Assembly: GCF_003286085.1 (NCBI RefSeq)
Contig: NW_020825307.1
Span: forward strand, 62,001-126,000
Direction of reading: 5' to 3'
DNA length: 64,000 bases
DNA from: Drosophila persimilis
Lineage: Eukaryota; Arthropoda; Insecta; Diptera; Drosophilidae
The position numbers and the translations under genes are program-made. Below the pieces are notes generated by a model. The model searched no databases. It was not told the DNA's origin and saw only the letters and a program-made list of their open reading frames with translations. Positions 31,395-40,846 of this stretch are shown piece after piece (position 1 is the stretch's first letter; each line of letters starts with the position of its first letter).

Positions 31395-33338
31395 ATGCCC
31401 ACTGGTGAGAAGAAATCTCGCAAGAAGTTTAAGCGGGTGAGTTCGCTGAGTTTAACCCATCCACCCAGCTCGAACGGCTCAATCGCTACGCCCACATCTT
31501 CCCGTCCGGCCCCAACTGAGCGAGGTCCGACCACGTCCAGGGCTCACACACCACATGCCTTTGAGGCCTTGTTGCTCCCTTCGGTCGTCCCTCGCACGGT
31601 TCCGAGCACTATGGCCCAATCGGCCGCCAGTTCCGCACGGTCTAAGTTTGCCTTGGCTGCAAGCAGACTGACACGCTTCGACCAGAAGCTCAGCGCTCCA
31701 GATGCTAGCACACCAACCCGCTCGCTCTCCCAAGTCCATCGAGATCAACTCCGAAGCCTGTGGGCGAAGGTGGACGCGGAGTTCGAGGCCTGTGTGGAGG
31801 CGATAACGGAAGTAGATCCAGAGGGGGTAGCTGACGTCCAGGGGATGTACGATGACTGCTACGCGGTCTACGCGCAATGCCTTGCCGAACTGAACGATCA
31901 GCTCGAACCCCCGACTGTCCCTCACACGCCTCAACTGGCCGTTCAAGTGCCGACGTCCGGCGGTTGCCGTCTTCCTCCATGTGACACTGAAGTTTTCAGT
32001 GGGGACTATCAGCAGTGGCCCACGTTCCGAGACCTGTTCACCGCCATATATATAGAGAACTCGAGGTTGGCTCCAGTAGAAAAACTGTTCCACCTCAACA
32101 AAAAAACAAGCGGTGAGGCCCACGACATAGTGGCACAGGCTCCACTCACGAACGAAGGGTTCGCGTCCGCATGGAGCGCCCTCCGTGAGCGTTTCCAGAA
32201 CAAGAGGCTGATACTCAAAGCCCAGCTGAAGATCCTTTTCAGTCTGCCCCAAATCCGCACCGAGTCAGCTGCAGCGCTAAAAGAGCTTCAGAGGGCCGTC
32301 CACAAGTGCCTTACGACACTCAACCACTCCGAGGTCTCCACAGACAGCATTTTCGCTGACGGAGTGTTAGTGTACCTCATATCCGCGAAGTTGCCGAAAA
32401 CGACTTTGGAGCTTTGGGAGCAGTCCGTGACACACACGTCCGAAATTCCCACCTGGCACGCTATGGACAAGTTCCTGGCGGAGCGGTACCTGTCTCTCGA
32501 GGTGACCGAGGACGGCCATCCAGGCATGGAGACTCAGGCCCACTCCAGGGCGAGTCTACCCATGTCAGAGAGGTCAAAGGGCAATCCCAACCCTTTCCGT
32601 TCCCAAGAGAGCCCTGTTGCAAGGCGGGTTCACTCTTTCGGAACAACTGTGGATCCGAAGCGGAGAGCGTGTGATCTTTGCTCCAAAGAGAACCATCCGA
32701 TCCGGGTATGCCCTCAATTCCTTCAGATGAGACCTGATGCTCGCTCCAGCTATATTAAGCAAAAAATGCTTTGCTTAAACTGTTTCGCAAGAGGTCACCA
32801 GATTCGTGAATGCCAAAGCGCCCACAACTGCAACACGTGTGGAGACCGGCATCATACGCTGCTGCACCGTGGCACTCCAGTTTCCAGCCAATCCGTGCCC
32901 AATTCCGTACCACTTCCGACTCCTGCCGAAGCTCAGCCTAGCGTTCAGAACTATTTCGCCTCCGGCAAGAGGGCGGTACTCCTAGGCACGGCTATTATTA
33001 ATATTTGCCACTTGGGGACAAATTTTCGCGCCCGCGCTCTAATCGACCCGGGCTCCGAGGCGACGTTCATTACGGAACGTCTCTTCCAGATCATTAAGTT
33101 GCCATTCCGACTCGCCCAGGCACAGGTCTCGGGCCTCAATCAGACAATATCCGCTCAGTCCAAGAAACTCTGCCATTTTTCCATCCGTTCCCCGACTAAG
33201 CCGGGCTTACAATTGGACGCCACAGCCTATGTCCTGCCGGAACTATCAGGCAGCCTTCCCTCCCATCCGATCCCGCAACACTCGTTGCGAGACTTGCCGA
33301 ACCTGCCATGGGCAGACCCGACATTTTACGAAAGCTAA
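31395..33338 (+). CDS. gag: Gag-protease of B4
   Basis: 647 codons from ATG 31395. A basic N-terminus (GEKKSRKKFKRV) precedes a long structural part whose DTEVFSGDYQQWPTFRDLF (about residues 197-215) is the typical BEL Gag entry block. Three zinc knuckles follow at about 426-491: CDLCSKENHPIRVC, CLNCFARGHQIREC, CNTCGDRHHTLLH. The A17-type protease starts near residue 530, with ALIDPGSEATFITERL at about 548-563. Gag forms the particle and packages RNA; the protease matures it. Confidence 0.88.
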   Translation: MPTGEKKSRKKFKRVSSLSLTHPPSSNGSIATPTSSRPAPTERGPTTSRAHTPHAFEALLLPSVVPRTVPSTMAQSAASSARSKFALAASRLTRFDQKLSAPDASTPTRSLSQVHRDQLRSLWAKVDAEFEACVEAITEVDPEGVADVQGMYDDCYAVYAQCLAELNDQLEPPTVPHTPQLAVQVPTSGGCRLPPCDTEVFSGDYQQWPTFRDLFTAIYIENSRLAPVEKLFHLNKKTSGEAHDIVAQAPLTNEGFASAWSALRERFQNKRLILKAQLKILFSLPQIRTESAAALKELQRAVHKCLTTLNHSEVSTDSIFADGVLVYLISAKLPKTTLELWEQSVTHTSEIPTWHAMDKFLAERYLSLEVTEDGHPGMETQAHSRASLPMSERSKGNPNPFRSQESPVARRVHSFGTTVDPKRRACDLCSKENHPIRVCPQFLQMRPDARSSYIKQKMLCLNCFARGHQIRECQSAHNCNTCGDRHHTLLHRGTPVSSQSVPNSVPLPTPAEAQPSVQNYFASGKRAVLLGTAIINICHLGTNFRARALIDPGSEATFITERLFQIIKLPFRLAQAQVSGLNQTISAQSKKLCHFSIRSPTKPGLQLDATAYVLPELSGSLPSHPIPQHSLRDLPNLPWADPTFYES

Positions 33339-33824
33339 CAAATAGATGTCCTGATTGGTGCCGACATCCTTCCATCCATCCTATTGAGCGGCTCACAGAC
33401 GAACATCTGTGGATCTCTCCTCGGACAGGAAACCATTTTCGGATGCGTTCTTACAGGCCCAGTGCCAAACACGGTACAAGGCAGGGTCGCATCATTCTCC
33501 ACGCAAATTTCCACCGAGCTAGAGACTTCGTTAAACAAACTCCTCACAAAGTTTTGGGAGGTGGAGGACATTCCTCCTAAAATAGAAAGCGAGTCGGATT
33601 CGTACTGCGAAAGAAATTTCCTCCGAGCTACGTCAAGAACGCCAAGCGGGAAATACGTCGTCACGTTACCGTTTCGCGACCCAGATCATCTCGGATCAGA
33701 TCTGGGGTATTCAAGGGCAGCCGCGCTGGCCCAGTTCCTAAGAAACGAAAATCGCTTGAAAAGAAACGGTCCCCTATAAGAGCAGTACGACACCGTAATC
33801 CAAGAATACCTAGAGCTTGAACAT

Positions 33825-36800
33825 ATGACAGAAGTTCCTCCGACTCATGGGTCCTCAATCTACTACCTTCCGCACCACGCTGTCTTCAAGCCTGAGAGCA
33901 CTACCACGAAGGTCCGCGTGGTATTTAACGCATCCAGCCCGTCGACCAACGGTGTGAGTTTGAATGATCTTCTGCACGCCGGCCCGGTCCTCCAATCTGA
34001 CTTGACCCTCCAGATCCTGAAGTGGCGTTATTTCCAGTACGTTTTCAACGCGGACATCACCAAGATGTATCGCCAAATTTGGGTTGACCCGAAACACACC
34101 CCTTTCCAGCGAATATTATTTCGAAACAAGGAGGGACTCATCCGCGACTATGAACTTAAGACCGTAACCTTCGGAGTCAATTGCGCTCCTTTTCTTGCCA
34201 TCCGAGTGTTGCAACAGCTAGCAAGCGACGTCCAGTCCAGATTTCCGAAAGCAAGTCGCATTATCCGATCATTCATGTATGTCGACGATGTCCTAGCCGG
34301 AGCGGATTCTACCGATGAGGCTCGACTAACGATCCGCGAATTGCAGGCCGCACTTAGCTCTGCAGGTTTTCCGCTGCGGAAGTGGACTTCAAACCACAAA
34401 GCTATTCTGGCAGGAATTCCGAGTGCTCATCGTCTCCACAGAGATTTTCTGGAGATGGAGGAAGAGAGCACGGCTAAGACTCTCGGGATTCGCTGGAAAG
34501 CGACTTCAGACGAGTTTTTTTTTGTCCCTCCCGAGTTAGCGCCTGAGTCGTCATACACCAAGCGAGCAGTTCTGTCCCAGATCGCAAGGCTGTTCGACCC
34601 CGCGGGGTGGTTGGCCCCATTCATTGTTCGGTCCAAGATCTTCATGCAAGAAATCTGGTTGCAGGACCTGGGATGGGACGATGAGCTTCCAAGCGAGATG
34701 CGCCAGCGCTGGCAAAGTTTCCTGCGGAGCTACTCCGCTCTCGACCAAATCCATATTCCAAGATGGGTCGGCTCCCGGCCAGCGGTAAAAGTCGAACATC
34801 ATGGGTTCTGCGATGCATCCGAGAGGGCTTACGGTGCCGCCATCTACGTCCGCATTGAGGTTGACCGTTTGGTCGAGGTGCAGCTTCTCACAGCGAAAAC
34901 GCGAGTCGCACCCGTGAAAACCGTGTCGCTCCCCCGGTTAGAGCTTTGCGGGGCAGTGCTTTTGTCCGAAATGGCGGCGGCTATCCTGCCGAATATGCCA
35001 ACAGCAAGTACGAGCTGCTATTGCTGGACCGATTCCACCATAGTCCTCGCCTGGCTGGCAAAGCCCGCGTGTCACTGGACCACGTTCGTGGCCAACCGAG
35101 TGACTAGGATATCTCAAGCGACCGATATTGAGAAGTGGTGCCACGTTCCATCCGAACAGAACCCCGCGGACTTAGCCAGCAGAGGCGTGCCGTTACAGGA
35201 GTTGGTGGAGAACCAACTCTGGTGGCACGGACCAACTTGGCTGCAGAAGGGCCGAGATCAATGGCCGGCACCAGTTAATAACTCCCCCGTTATGACCTTA
35301 GAGCAGCGAACTGTAAAAGCCCATTTCGCACTCAACCCAGCCGAAGACTTCCTCGAACGATTCTCCAATCTGGAGAGAGCTCTACGAGTCCGTGCATATA
35401 TCCTGCGCTTCACCAAGCGCTGCCGGAAGTTAGCCACCGCGCAAAAGGGCCATCTTACGAGCGGCGAAATTACCGAAGCTGAAAAAACTCTTATCCTAGA
35501 GACGCAGCGTAGAGAATACCCCGAGGAGTATCGCTGCCTAAGCGGTAAGCGGCCAACGCCAAGGTCAAGTTCTATCCTGAACATGAACCCTTTCCTAGAC
35601 CGCCATGGGTTGATCAGAGCATGCGGCCGTGTCGCAGGCTCTGAAGTGCTAAGATACGACGAACGACATCCAATCATTCTCCCATATAATTGTCGATTGT
35701 CTCGCCTTCTCGCGCAATTTACACACCGGATAACTCTTCATGGCGGCAACCAATTGATGGTGCGCCTCATTCGACCAAAGTATTGGATTCCAAAGTTTCA
35801 AAGGCTTATGAAGGGGGTTGTGAACTTCTGCAAGGTCTGCGTTATTCACAAAAGAAGGTTGCAAACCCAAATGATGGGAGATCTCCCAACCGAGCGGTCG
35901 TCCTTTTCCAGACCGTTTACGCATACAGGGATTGATTACGCGGGTCCTTTAGAAATACGGAACTATACAGGGAGAGCATGTCTGATCACGAAGGGGTATG
36001 TGTGCGTATTCGTGTGTTTTTCCACAAAGGCGATACATTTAGAACCCACGTCCGACCTCACCACCGAAAAATTTCTCGCCGCCTTCGCTCGTTTCGTCGC
36101 AAGGCGCGGATGTCCACAGCGTATCCATTCAGATAATGGAAAAACTTTCGTTGGTGCAGCAACCCTGCTTTCCAGTGACTTCCTTGACGCGTTTAAGGAC
36201 TCGGTGACTGATGCGTATAGCCATCAGCGGGTTTCGTGGCGCTTCATCCCACCAGGAGCTCCACATATGGGAGGCCTATGGGAAGCCGGAGTGAAGAGTT
36301 TCAAAACTCTCTTCTACAAGGCCACGTCCACTCGGAGGTATACGTTTGAAGAGCTTTCTACGCTGCTCGCAAAGATTGAAGCGTGCCTCAATTCCAGGCC
36401 GCTCTCACCGATGTCCGATGATCCGACGGAGCTGCTAGCCCTCACTCCCGGGCACTTCCTTATTGGGGGGCCCTTAATGAGTACGGCCGAGCCCGAAATA
36501 AAGGGGAACCTTAATTCGATCATCAATCGGTGGCAGCATTTGAAGGCCCTCAACCAACAGTTCTGTCAAAGGTGGAAGGAGGAATACCTCAAGGAGCTCC
36601 ACAAGCGGACTAAGTGGCAGACGCCGACGCCAAATCTGCAGGTTGGCGATATGGTGGTCATCAAGGAGGATAACCTGCCGTCCAACGAATGGCGGCTCGG
36701 AAGGATAACTTCCGTGTATCCCGGTGCCGACGACAGGGTCCGTGTGGTGGATATCCTTACTGCCCGCGGTACCCTCAAAAGACCGATTGTCAAGGTCGTT

Positions 36801-36839
36801 CTCCTGCCAGTAGAACCCCTTAGTTCCATCCAACAATAA
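33825..36839 (+). CDS. pol: Reverse transcriptase, RNase H and integrase of B4
   Basis: 1004 codons. Reverse transcriptase comes first (YYLPHHAVFKPESTTTKVRV near 13-32, FMYVDDVLAGAD near 150-161). RNase H blocks follow (PRLELCGAVLLSEMA, YCWTDSTIVLAWL, WCHVPSEQNPADLASRG). Integrase is in the last 400 residues, with the HHCC region (HRITLHGGNQLM ... CKVCVIHK), MGDLPTERS, IDYAGPLEI, RIHSDNGKTFVGA and MGGLWEAGVKSFK. It ends with the VVIKEDNLPSNEWRLGRI block. Start taken at the ATG shown; the upstream 33340-33824 region is also pol. Confidence 0.9.
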   Translation: MTEVPPTHGSSIYYLPHHAVFKPESTTTKVRVVFNASSPSTNGVSLNDLLHAGPVLQSDLTLQILKWRYFQYVFNADITKMYRQIWVDPKHTPFQRILFRNKEGLIRDYELKTVTFGVNCAPFLAIRVLQQLASDVQSRFPKASRIIRSFMYVDDVLAGADSTDEARLTIRELQAALSSAGFPLRKWTSNHKAILAGIPSAHRLHRDFLEMEEESTAKTLGIRWKATSDEFFFVPPELAPESSYTKRAVLSQIARLFDPAGWLAPFIVRSKIFMQEIWLQDLGWDDELPSEMRQRWQSFLRSYSALDQIHIPRWVGSRPAVKVEHHGFCDASERAYGAAIYVRIEVDRLVEVQLLTAKTRVAPVKTVSLPRLELCGAVLLSEMAAAILPNMPTASTSCYCWTDSTIVLAWLAKPACHWTTFVANRVTRISQATDIEKWCHVPSEQNPADLASRGVPLQELVENQLWWHGPTWLQKGRDQWPAPVNNSPVMTLEQRTVKAHFALNPAEDFLERFSNLERALRVRAYILRFTKRCRKLATAQKGHLTSGEITEAEKTLILETQRREYPEEYRCLSGKRPTPRSSSILNMNPFLDRHGLIRACGRVAGSEVLRYDERHPIILPYNCRLSRLLAQFTHRITLHGGNQLMVRLIRPKYWIPKFQRLMKGVVNFCKVCVIHKRRLQTQMMGDLPTERSSFSRPFTHTGIDYAGPLEIRNYTGRACLITKGYVCVFVCFSTKAIHLEPTSDLTTEKFLAAFARFVARRGCPQRIHSDNGKTFVGAATLLSSDFLDAFKDSVTDAYSHQRVSWRFIPPGAPHMGGLWEAGVKSFKTLFYKATSTRRYTFEELSTLLAKIEACLNSRPLSPMSDDPTELLALTPGHFLIGGPLMSTAEPEIKGNLNSIINRWQHLKALNQQFCQRWKEEYLKELHKRTKWQTPTPNLQVGDMVVIKEDNLPSNEWRLGRITSVYPGADDRVRVVDILTARGTLKRPIVKVVLLPVEPLSSIQQ

Positions 36840-36926
36840 CGTGAATGTGCACTTGTCCCATTCACAGCTCCGTACTAATACTTCTTCGACTTCTCTATTC
36901 CATCCAAGTTCCATCCTCATCCAGAC

Positions 36927-38030
36927 ATGGCCCCACGGATCCGCGCCAGCCGCACCACGGAGAGCCGGCGTGATCGAGGGATCAACTCGTACCGTTGCCG
37001 GGTCTGCCGAGGAATTCATCCGCTACGGACCTGTCACCATTTCCTTCGCCTGAGCCCTGAGAAGAGACTCCGAGCTGTCCTCATTAACAAATATTGCGGG
37101 AACTGCCTGGCCCACCAACACAGCCAGGATTGTCGCAGTGGCGGGCTGTGCCGGGTGTGTGGCAAAAACCACCACACTCTACTCCACATACCCTCGTCTC
37201 GTCGTCCAGTCCGCTCGGCCTCAGGAGCATCGTCGCCATCTACAGCGCCCCACGTCAAACGCCGACCTCGGCGTCCAGCCCGCTCAGCCTCGGCTGCATC
37301 GTCGCCATCCACGTCGGCCCACGCCGACCGCCGCCCGCGTCTCCCCGTGAGCCGCCCCGTGGCATGGCCCCCGGCACCATCCGTCGACTCACTTCTACAA
37401 CATCGAAGCCTCATCATACTCCCGACGGCGCTGGTGGTCTTGGATACGGGTTCCAAAAACTTCGAGACGGCGGCGCTCATCGACCCATGCACGCCGGTGA
37501 GCTGTATTGACGACTCCTTGGCCAGCGCCTTCAAGTTGCCCACCACTTGTGTGGGGGACGAGAAAGTGTGTACGGCGGTGATCCGCGCCAAAATGGGCGA
37601 CTTCCAGTTGGAGACGATGCTCAAGGTCGAGCCCCGTGTGCGCATCCGCACGCCTATCCGACAGCTGAGCGATTCCGTGCGGGCGCGTTTCGGTGACCTG
37701 AGGCTTGCCGATGAACAATTCCATCGACCGGCGACAATCTCGCTCATCTTGGGAGCAGATGTCTACCCGAAGGTGATCCAGCCCGGTGGCCCAGAGCACC
37801 GTTTTTGGATGGATCGTGTCGGGGGCGTGCTCCCAGCCATAGGCCACCCCATTATACTTTGCAATCCTGCAAGGGGGGGGGAGGATGTTCAGGCCAGCAA
37901 TAGACAGTTTCCGCGCACTGTACCGGCTCCGCGCGCCTCGGTCCCGGCTCGCGCTCGCGCGCTCGGAGGGGCGCTCGGATCCACAATCCACGATCCACAC
38001 GGCGCTCACCGCAGCATAAAGGCAGCATAA
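36927..38030 (+). CDS. Third reading frame of B4: zinc-knuckle and protease-like protein
   Basis: 367 codons starting 87 bp after the pol stop, in the place where env sits in other elements. It has no signal peptide or membrane segment that I can see. Residues 24-36 (CRVCRGIHPLRTC), 57-69 (CGNCLAHQHSQDC) and 75-87 (CRVCGKNHHTLLH) are BEL-style knuckles. Residues 91-140 are two tandem 25-residue Arg/Ser/Pro-rich repeats. Residues about 165-290 follow the A17/DUF1758 protease layout, with LRLADEQFHRPATISLILG near the end. The frame stays open across the purine tract into the 3' LTR, so its last 50 residues are LTR-coded. It looks like a diverged second Gag-tail/protease module. Role unknown. 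Confidence 0.72.
   Translation: MAPRIRASRTTESRRDRGINSYRCRVCRGIHPLRTCHHFLRLSPEKRLRAVLINKYCGNCLAHQHSQDCRSGGLCRVCGKNHHTLLHIPSSRRPVRSASGASSPSTAPHVKRRPRRPARSASAASSPSTSAHADRRPRLPVSRPVAWPPAPSVDSLLQHRSLIILPTALVVLDTGSKNFETAALIDPCTPVSCIDDSLASAFKLPTTCVGDEKVCTAVIRAKMGDFQLETMLKVEPRVRIRTPIRQLSDSVRARFGDLRLADEQFHRPATISLILGADVYPKVIQPGGPEHRFWMDRVGGVLPAIGHPIILCNPARGGEDVQASNRQFPRTVPAPRASVPARARALGGALGSTIHDPHGAHRSIKAA
37871..37885 (+). promoter_or_regulatory. Polypurine tract of B4
   Basis: AAGGGGGGGGGAGGA directly before the 3' LTR; the expected plus-strand primer for reverse transcription. Confidence 0.85.
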
Positions 38031-38231
38031 AGAATAGATCATAATGATAGAGAGTCAGTTACGTTTTCCACCCCGTTACAAGCTGCCGTCGCACATACGC
38101 GCGTCTACAATTCACACACCTATACGCAAATACATGGAATACATTTATTGAAACCGAATCTGTCTTTTCCTTTGGATATTTTCCCACTCATCGCTGGCAA
38201 CTCGCTCCGGTGATCCGCCCTCCTACAAACA
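37886..38231 (+). repeat. 3' LTR of B4
   Basis: 346-bp partner of 29790-30135. The B2 sequence and the GATAT target duplication follow. Confidence 0.9.
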
Positions 38232-38236
38232 GATAT

Positions 38237-38569
38237 AATCCATCCGAATTCTGTATTTTGTCCAAGTAGTTCGTCTATTTTTACTACTCCGTCTTTTAAA
38301 ATATGGGTATACAAATCTATCATAATTATTACATCTACCCTACTTGGTTTGTTAAAGTTAGGGTCTGCAAACAGATAATCTTGCCACTTAGTTTTGTCAA
38401 TATTGAACGACTTTAATGGTAAAGCTTCAATCAGTTTTGGAAGAATAATTGCATCAATATTTAGAGGACCTTTATTATAATCACGAGTTTTCGCCGGTAA
38501 AGTAACTTTGTACTTTGAAGTGCAAGAGTCTGTAGATGACACTCAACTTACCTCGGTGTTCGCTCTTTT
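38237..38569 (-). mobile_element. BEL/Pao element B2, protease part
   Basis: Minus-strand continuation of B2 on the far side of B4. It shows LPAKTRDYNKGPLNIDAIIL, ADPNFNKPSRVDVIIMIDLY and LLGQNTEFGWIISV, the closing blocks of a BEL A17-type protease that lead into the reverse transcriptase found at 29708. Helitron-like H6 abuts it at 38570. Confidence 0.72.
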
Positions 38570-38751
38570 TATACCCGATACTCACAATGAGTATTGGGGT
38601 ATATTAGATTTGTGGTGAAAATGGATGTGTGTAACGTCCAGAAGTAATCGTTTCCGACCCCATAAAGTATATATATTCTTGATCAGCATCAATAGCTGAG
38701 TCGATTGAGCCATGTCTGTCTGTCCGTCTGTCCGTCCCCTTCAGCGCCTAG
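38570..38751 (+). mobile_element. Helitron-like repeat H6 (5' fragment)
   Basis: First 180 bp of the Helitron-like repeat, more diverged than the others (ACTCACAATGAG, GTGGTGAAAATGG, CAGAAGTAATCG, AGCTGAG) and without the extra 20-bp microsatellite unit. It has subfamily-B diagnostic bases. It ends after CAGCGCCTA, where the B1b LTR begins. Confidence 0.8.
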
Positions 38752-39050
38752 TGAAAAATTAGAAGAGTTTTTCTAATCAGTTACCGAAAACTTTGGGTGG
38801 CTGTAATTTAAATTATTTATTTGGCGGGGCGAAAAACTTTATACGCTCGATCTATTTCAAGGTTGGCGAACAACTATATTTTCTTCACAATTCAAATCTC
38901 TTACTCTAGCTATCCTACGGTGGCAAAGCGGGGCGAATTCGCCAAGAGCGAGAGAGCGAGCTTTTATTGCGCTCCCGCTTTGCCCTAGCCTAACTTACAC
39001 TAGACTTCATAATTCATAATTCATAATTCATAATTCCATCTATAACTAAT
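38752..39050 (-). repeat. 3' LTR of B1b
   Basis: Starts TGAAAAATTAGAAGAG. Its block 38916-39009 is identical to 2881-2974 of B1a over 94 bp. After it come four ATTCATA-type repeats (39009-39036). The outer edge is uncertain between 39009 and about 39055. Confidence 0.65.
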
Positions 39051-39110
39051 AATTGTGGCCATGGATGGAAGGTCACGCAACACCGGCCCCGTTGAACGCC
39101 TGCATCGGCT

Positions 39111-40268
39111 TCAACACATTGGGAGCGGCGCTAATTTGTGTATGGGCCTTCCGCGAATTTTCAATGTCGTGTGCACTGGTCCACAAAAATCAACGCCGCA
39201 AATTGAAAATGGGCGGAGAGCACGGAGTCGATCTGCGGGTAAATTCCCCATGAGTTGCGTCAGCAATCGAGGCTTGCATTTAAAACAGCGCATACATGAT
39301 CGAACTGTCTGACGGCAGACCTCCTGAGCGTTCACTTTCCACACGCTCTGTCGAAGGATGCTCACAAGTGCTCGTGGGCCGACATGAAAATTCGAATGGT
39401 GCAGATGACGAATATAGCTTCGCACGAATTGCGAGCGCTTAGTCAAAAGCAGAGGAAACTTGGCATCGTATGATATAGGAGCTTTAGCTAGTCGCCCCCC
39501 CACTCGCAACAACGAAAAGTTACACCAAGTCCCTGTGTCTTCATGGATGAATGGGTTCAACCGCTGAAGACTAGGACCAATTGTATATCCTTTCCTAACC
39601 TTTTCGATTTCTCCTTGATACTCGTGATGCTGGACGATTTCGACAATTTTATAAAAGGCTTCATTGTATTCGGTCGGTGAGATAGTTTTTTCGAATTTTA
39701 GGCTTGGGTCTTTACATTTTCTTATAAAGCGGAACACATACACAAACACTCTAAGCAGTTTGAGGTGTGACGAGAATCCCTCGATGACTTCTAACAGCTC
39801 CGAACTTCGCACAGCCGCGGTCAGCCCGACCGCAGTCTTCCTCTTTTCCAGCTGAAGATCATCGGAGTTTTCGAAATGAGCGTTCTTGGGCCAGTTTTCT
39901 TCTTCCTCTTTCAGAAATGATGGTCCTTCGAACCAAATTGACTGAACGATTTCGTCGACGTCACAACCTCTTGAGACAATATCTGCTGGGTTCTGTTTCG
40001 TGGGTACATGCCGCCACGTAGCATCATCTGACCACTCTTGAATCTCAGCCACTCTATTTGAAACGAAAGTCGACAACGTCGATGGATGAGACCGGATCCA
40101 ATGGAGAGTTACCTCTGAATCCGACCAATAAACGACTCGTTCAATGGGCACGTTTAATAGGGGCTTGATTCTGTGACAGAGATCTGCGAGAAGGTGAGCG
40201 GCACATAACTCAAGCCTTGGGAGCGTTTTGGTCTTGAGCGGCGCTACTTTGGATTTCGAAGTCAACAA
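39111..40268 (-). CDS. RNase H end and integrase of B1b
   Basis: 385 codons: PRLELCAAHLLADLC, YWSDSEVTLHWI and WRHVPTKQNPADIVSRG of the RNase H part, then LLRVGGRLAKAPISYDAKFP, the HHCC zinc region (HHSNFHVGPRAL ... CMRCFKCKP), MGNLPADRL and VDFCGPVHT at the start of the integrase core. Fossil part of B1b. Confidence 0.8.
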   Translation of the reverse strand: MLTSKSKVAPLKTKTLPRLELCAAHLLADLCHRIKPLLNVPIERVVYWSDSEVTLHWIRSHPSTLSTFVSNRVAEIQEWSDDATWRHVPTKQNPADIVSRGCDVDEIVQSIWFEGPSFLKEEEENWPKNAHFENSDDLQLEKRKTAVGLTAAVRSSELLEVIEGFSSHLKLLRVFVYVFRFIRKCKDPSLKFEKTISPTEYNEAFYKIVEIVQHHEYQGEIEKVRKGYTIGPSLQRLNPFIHEDTGTWCNFSLLRVGGRLAKAPISYDAKFPLLLTKRSQFVRSYIRHLHHSNFHVGPRALVSILRQSVWKVNAQEVCRQTVRSCMRCFKCKPRLLTQLMGNLPADRLRALRPFSICGVDFCGPVHTTLKIRGRPIHKLAPLPMC

Positions 40269-40378
40269 TGATATATTAAACCTTCTGCAGTTCTGCTACG
40301 TATATAGACGCACGCTCCATACGCTCTCATGGAGGCGTCAGCAAAGGCATGTATTTGAACCGGTGACATCGGAACGGA

Positions 40379-40846
40379 TTACAGAAACCGAGATATGGAT
40401 ATGTCTTCCAATTGAGATAGTGTATTTTTCAACTTATTCCACGCTTTTTCCAAATGCAGCGGTATCGACTCATCCCAATCTAGTTTGTTAAGCCAAAGCT
40501 CCTGCAATAGGATCTTGCCTTTTATAACGATAGGACTTAATAAACCAAGGGGGTCAAACAACTTTGATGTCACCGATAGTATGTTCCGTTTTGTCGCTCG
40601 GAGACCCATAACTGAATTGTCAATTTTGAACTTAAAGGCATCGTCAGTAGGTAACCATGAGATTCCTAACGCCTTTGTCGACTCTGAATCCGAGATTATT
40701 ATGGGTTTGGCTGTGCTCTCAGATGCGGTGATCTCGGGTGAGTTTGAAAACCACTTAGTCAACTCAAACCTTGCGGTCTGAAGAACCTGAGACTCTTCGG
40801 ACTTAATTGCCCTTAGCTCCTCTACGCATGCAGCACCAGTCAACAA
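40379..40846 (-). CDS. Connection region of B1b pol
   Basis: 155 codons with DSESTKALGISWLPTDDAF and SKLFDPLGLLSPIVIKGKIL, the conserved thumb/connection blocks between reverse transcriptase and RNase H in BEL/Pao polymerases. Confidence 0.75.
   Translation of the reverse strand: MLTGAACVEELRAIKSEESQVLQTARFELTKWFSNSPEITASESTAKPIIISDSESTKALGISWLPTDDAFKFKIDNSVMGLRATKRNILSVTSKLFDPLGLLSPIVIKGKILLQELWLNKLDWDESIPLHLEKAWNKLKNTLSQLEDISISRFL

Larger units (their letters stand above)
29790..38231 (+). mobile_element. BEL/Pao element B4, young and nearly whole
   Basis: 8442-bp plus-strand BEL/Pao element with two 346-bp LTRs (29790-30135, 37886-38231) that differ at three positions by eye, and a 5-bp target duplication GATAT (29785-29789, 38232-38236) in B2. 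Parts: primer binding site, a 1.26-kb leader, gag-protease (31395-33338), reverse transcriptase to integrase (33825-36839), a third reading frame (36927-38030) and a purine tract before the 3' LTR. LTR divergence near 0.9% suggests an insertion within roughly the last half million years, assuming about 0.01-0.015 changes per site per million years. It looks almost whole, with about two breaks. Confidence 0.9.

Noticed and set aside
31479-32252. 257-codon minus-strand frame inside B4 gag
   Set aside because: Antisense to a well-supported Gag; no domain and no independent start context.
36927-38030. Envelope gene in B4
   Set aside because: No signal peptide, cleavage site, fusion peptide or transmembrane helix is visible; the motifs are zinc-knuckle and protease-like.
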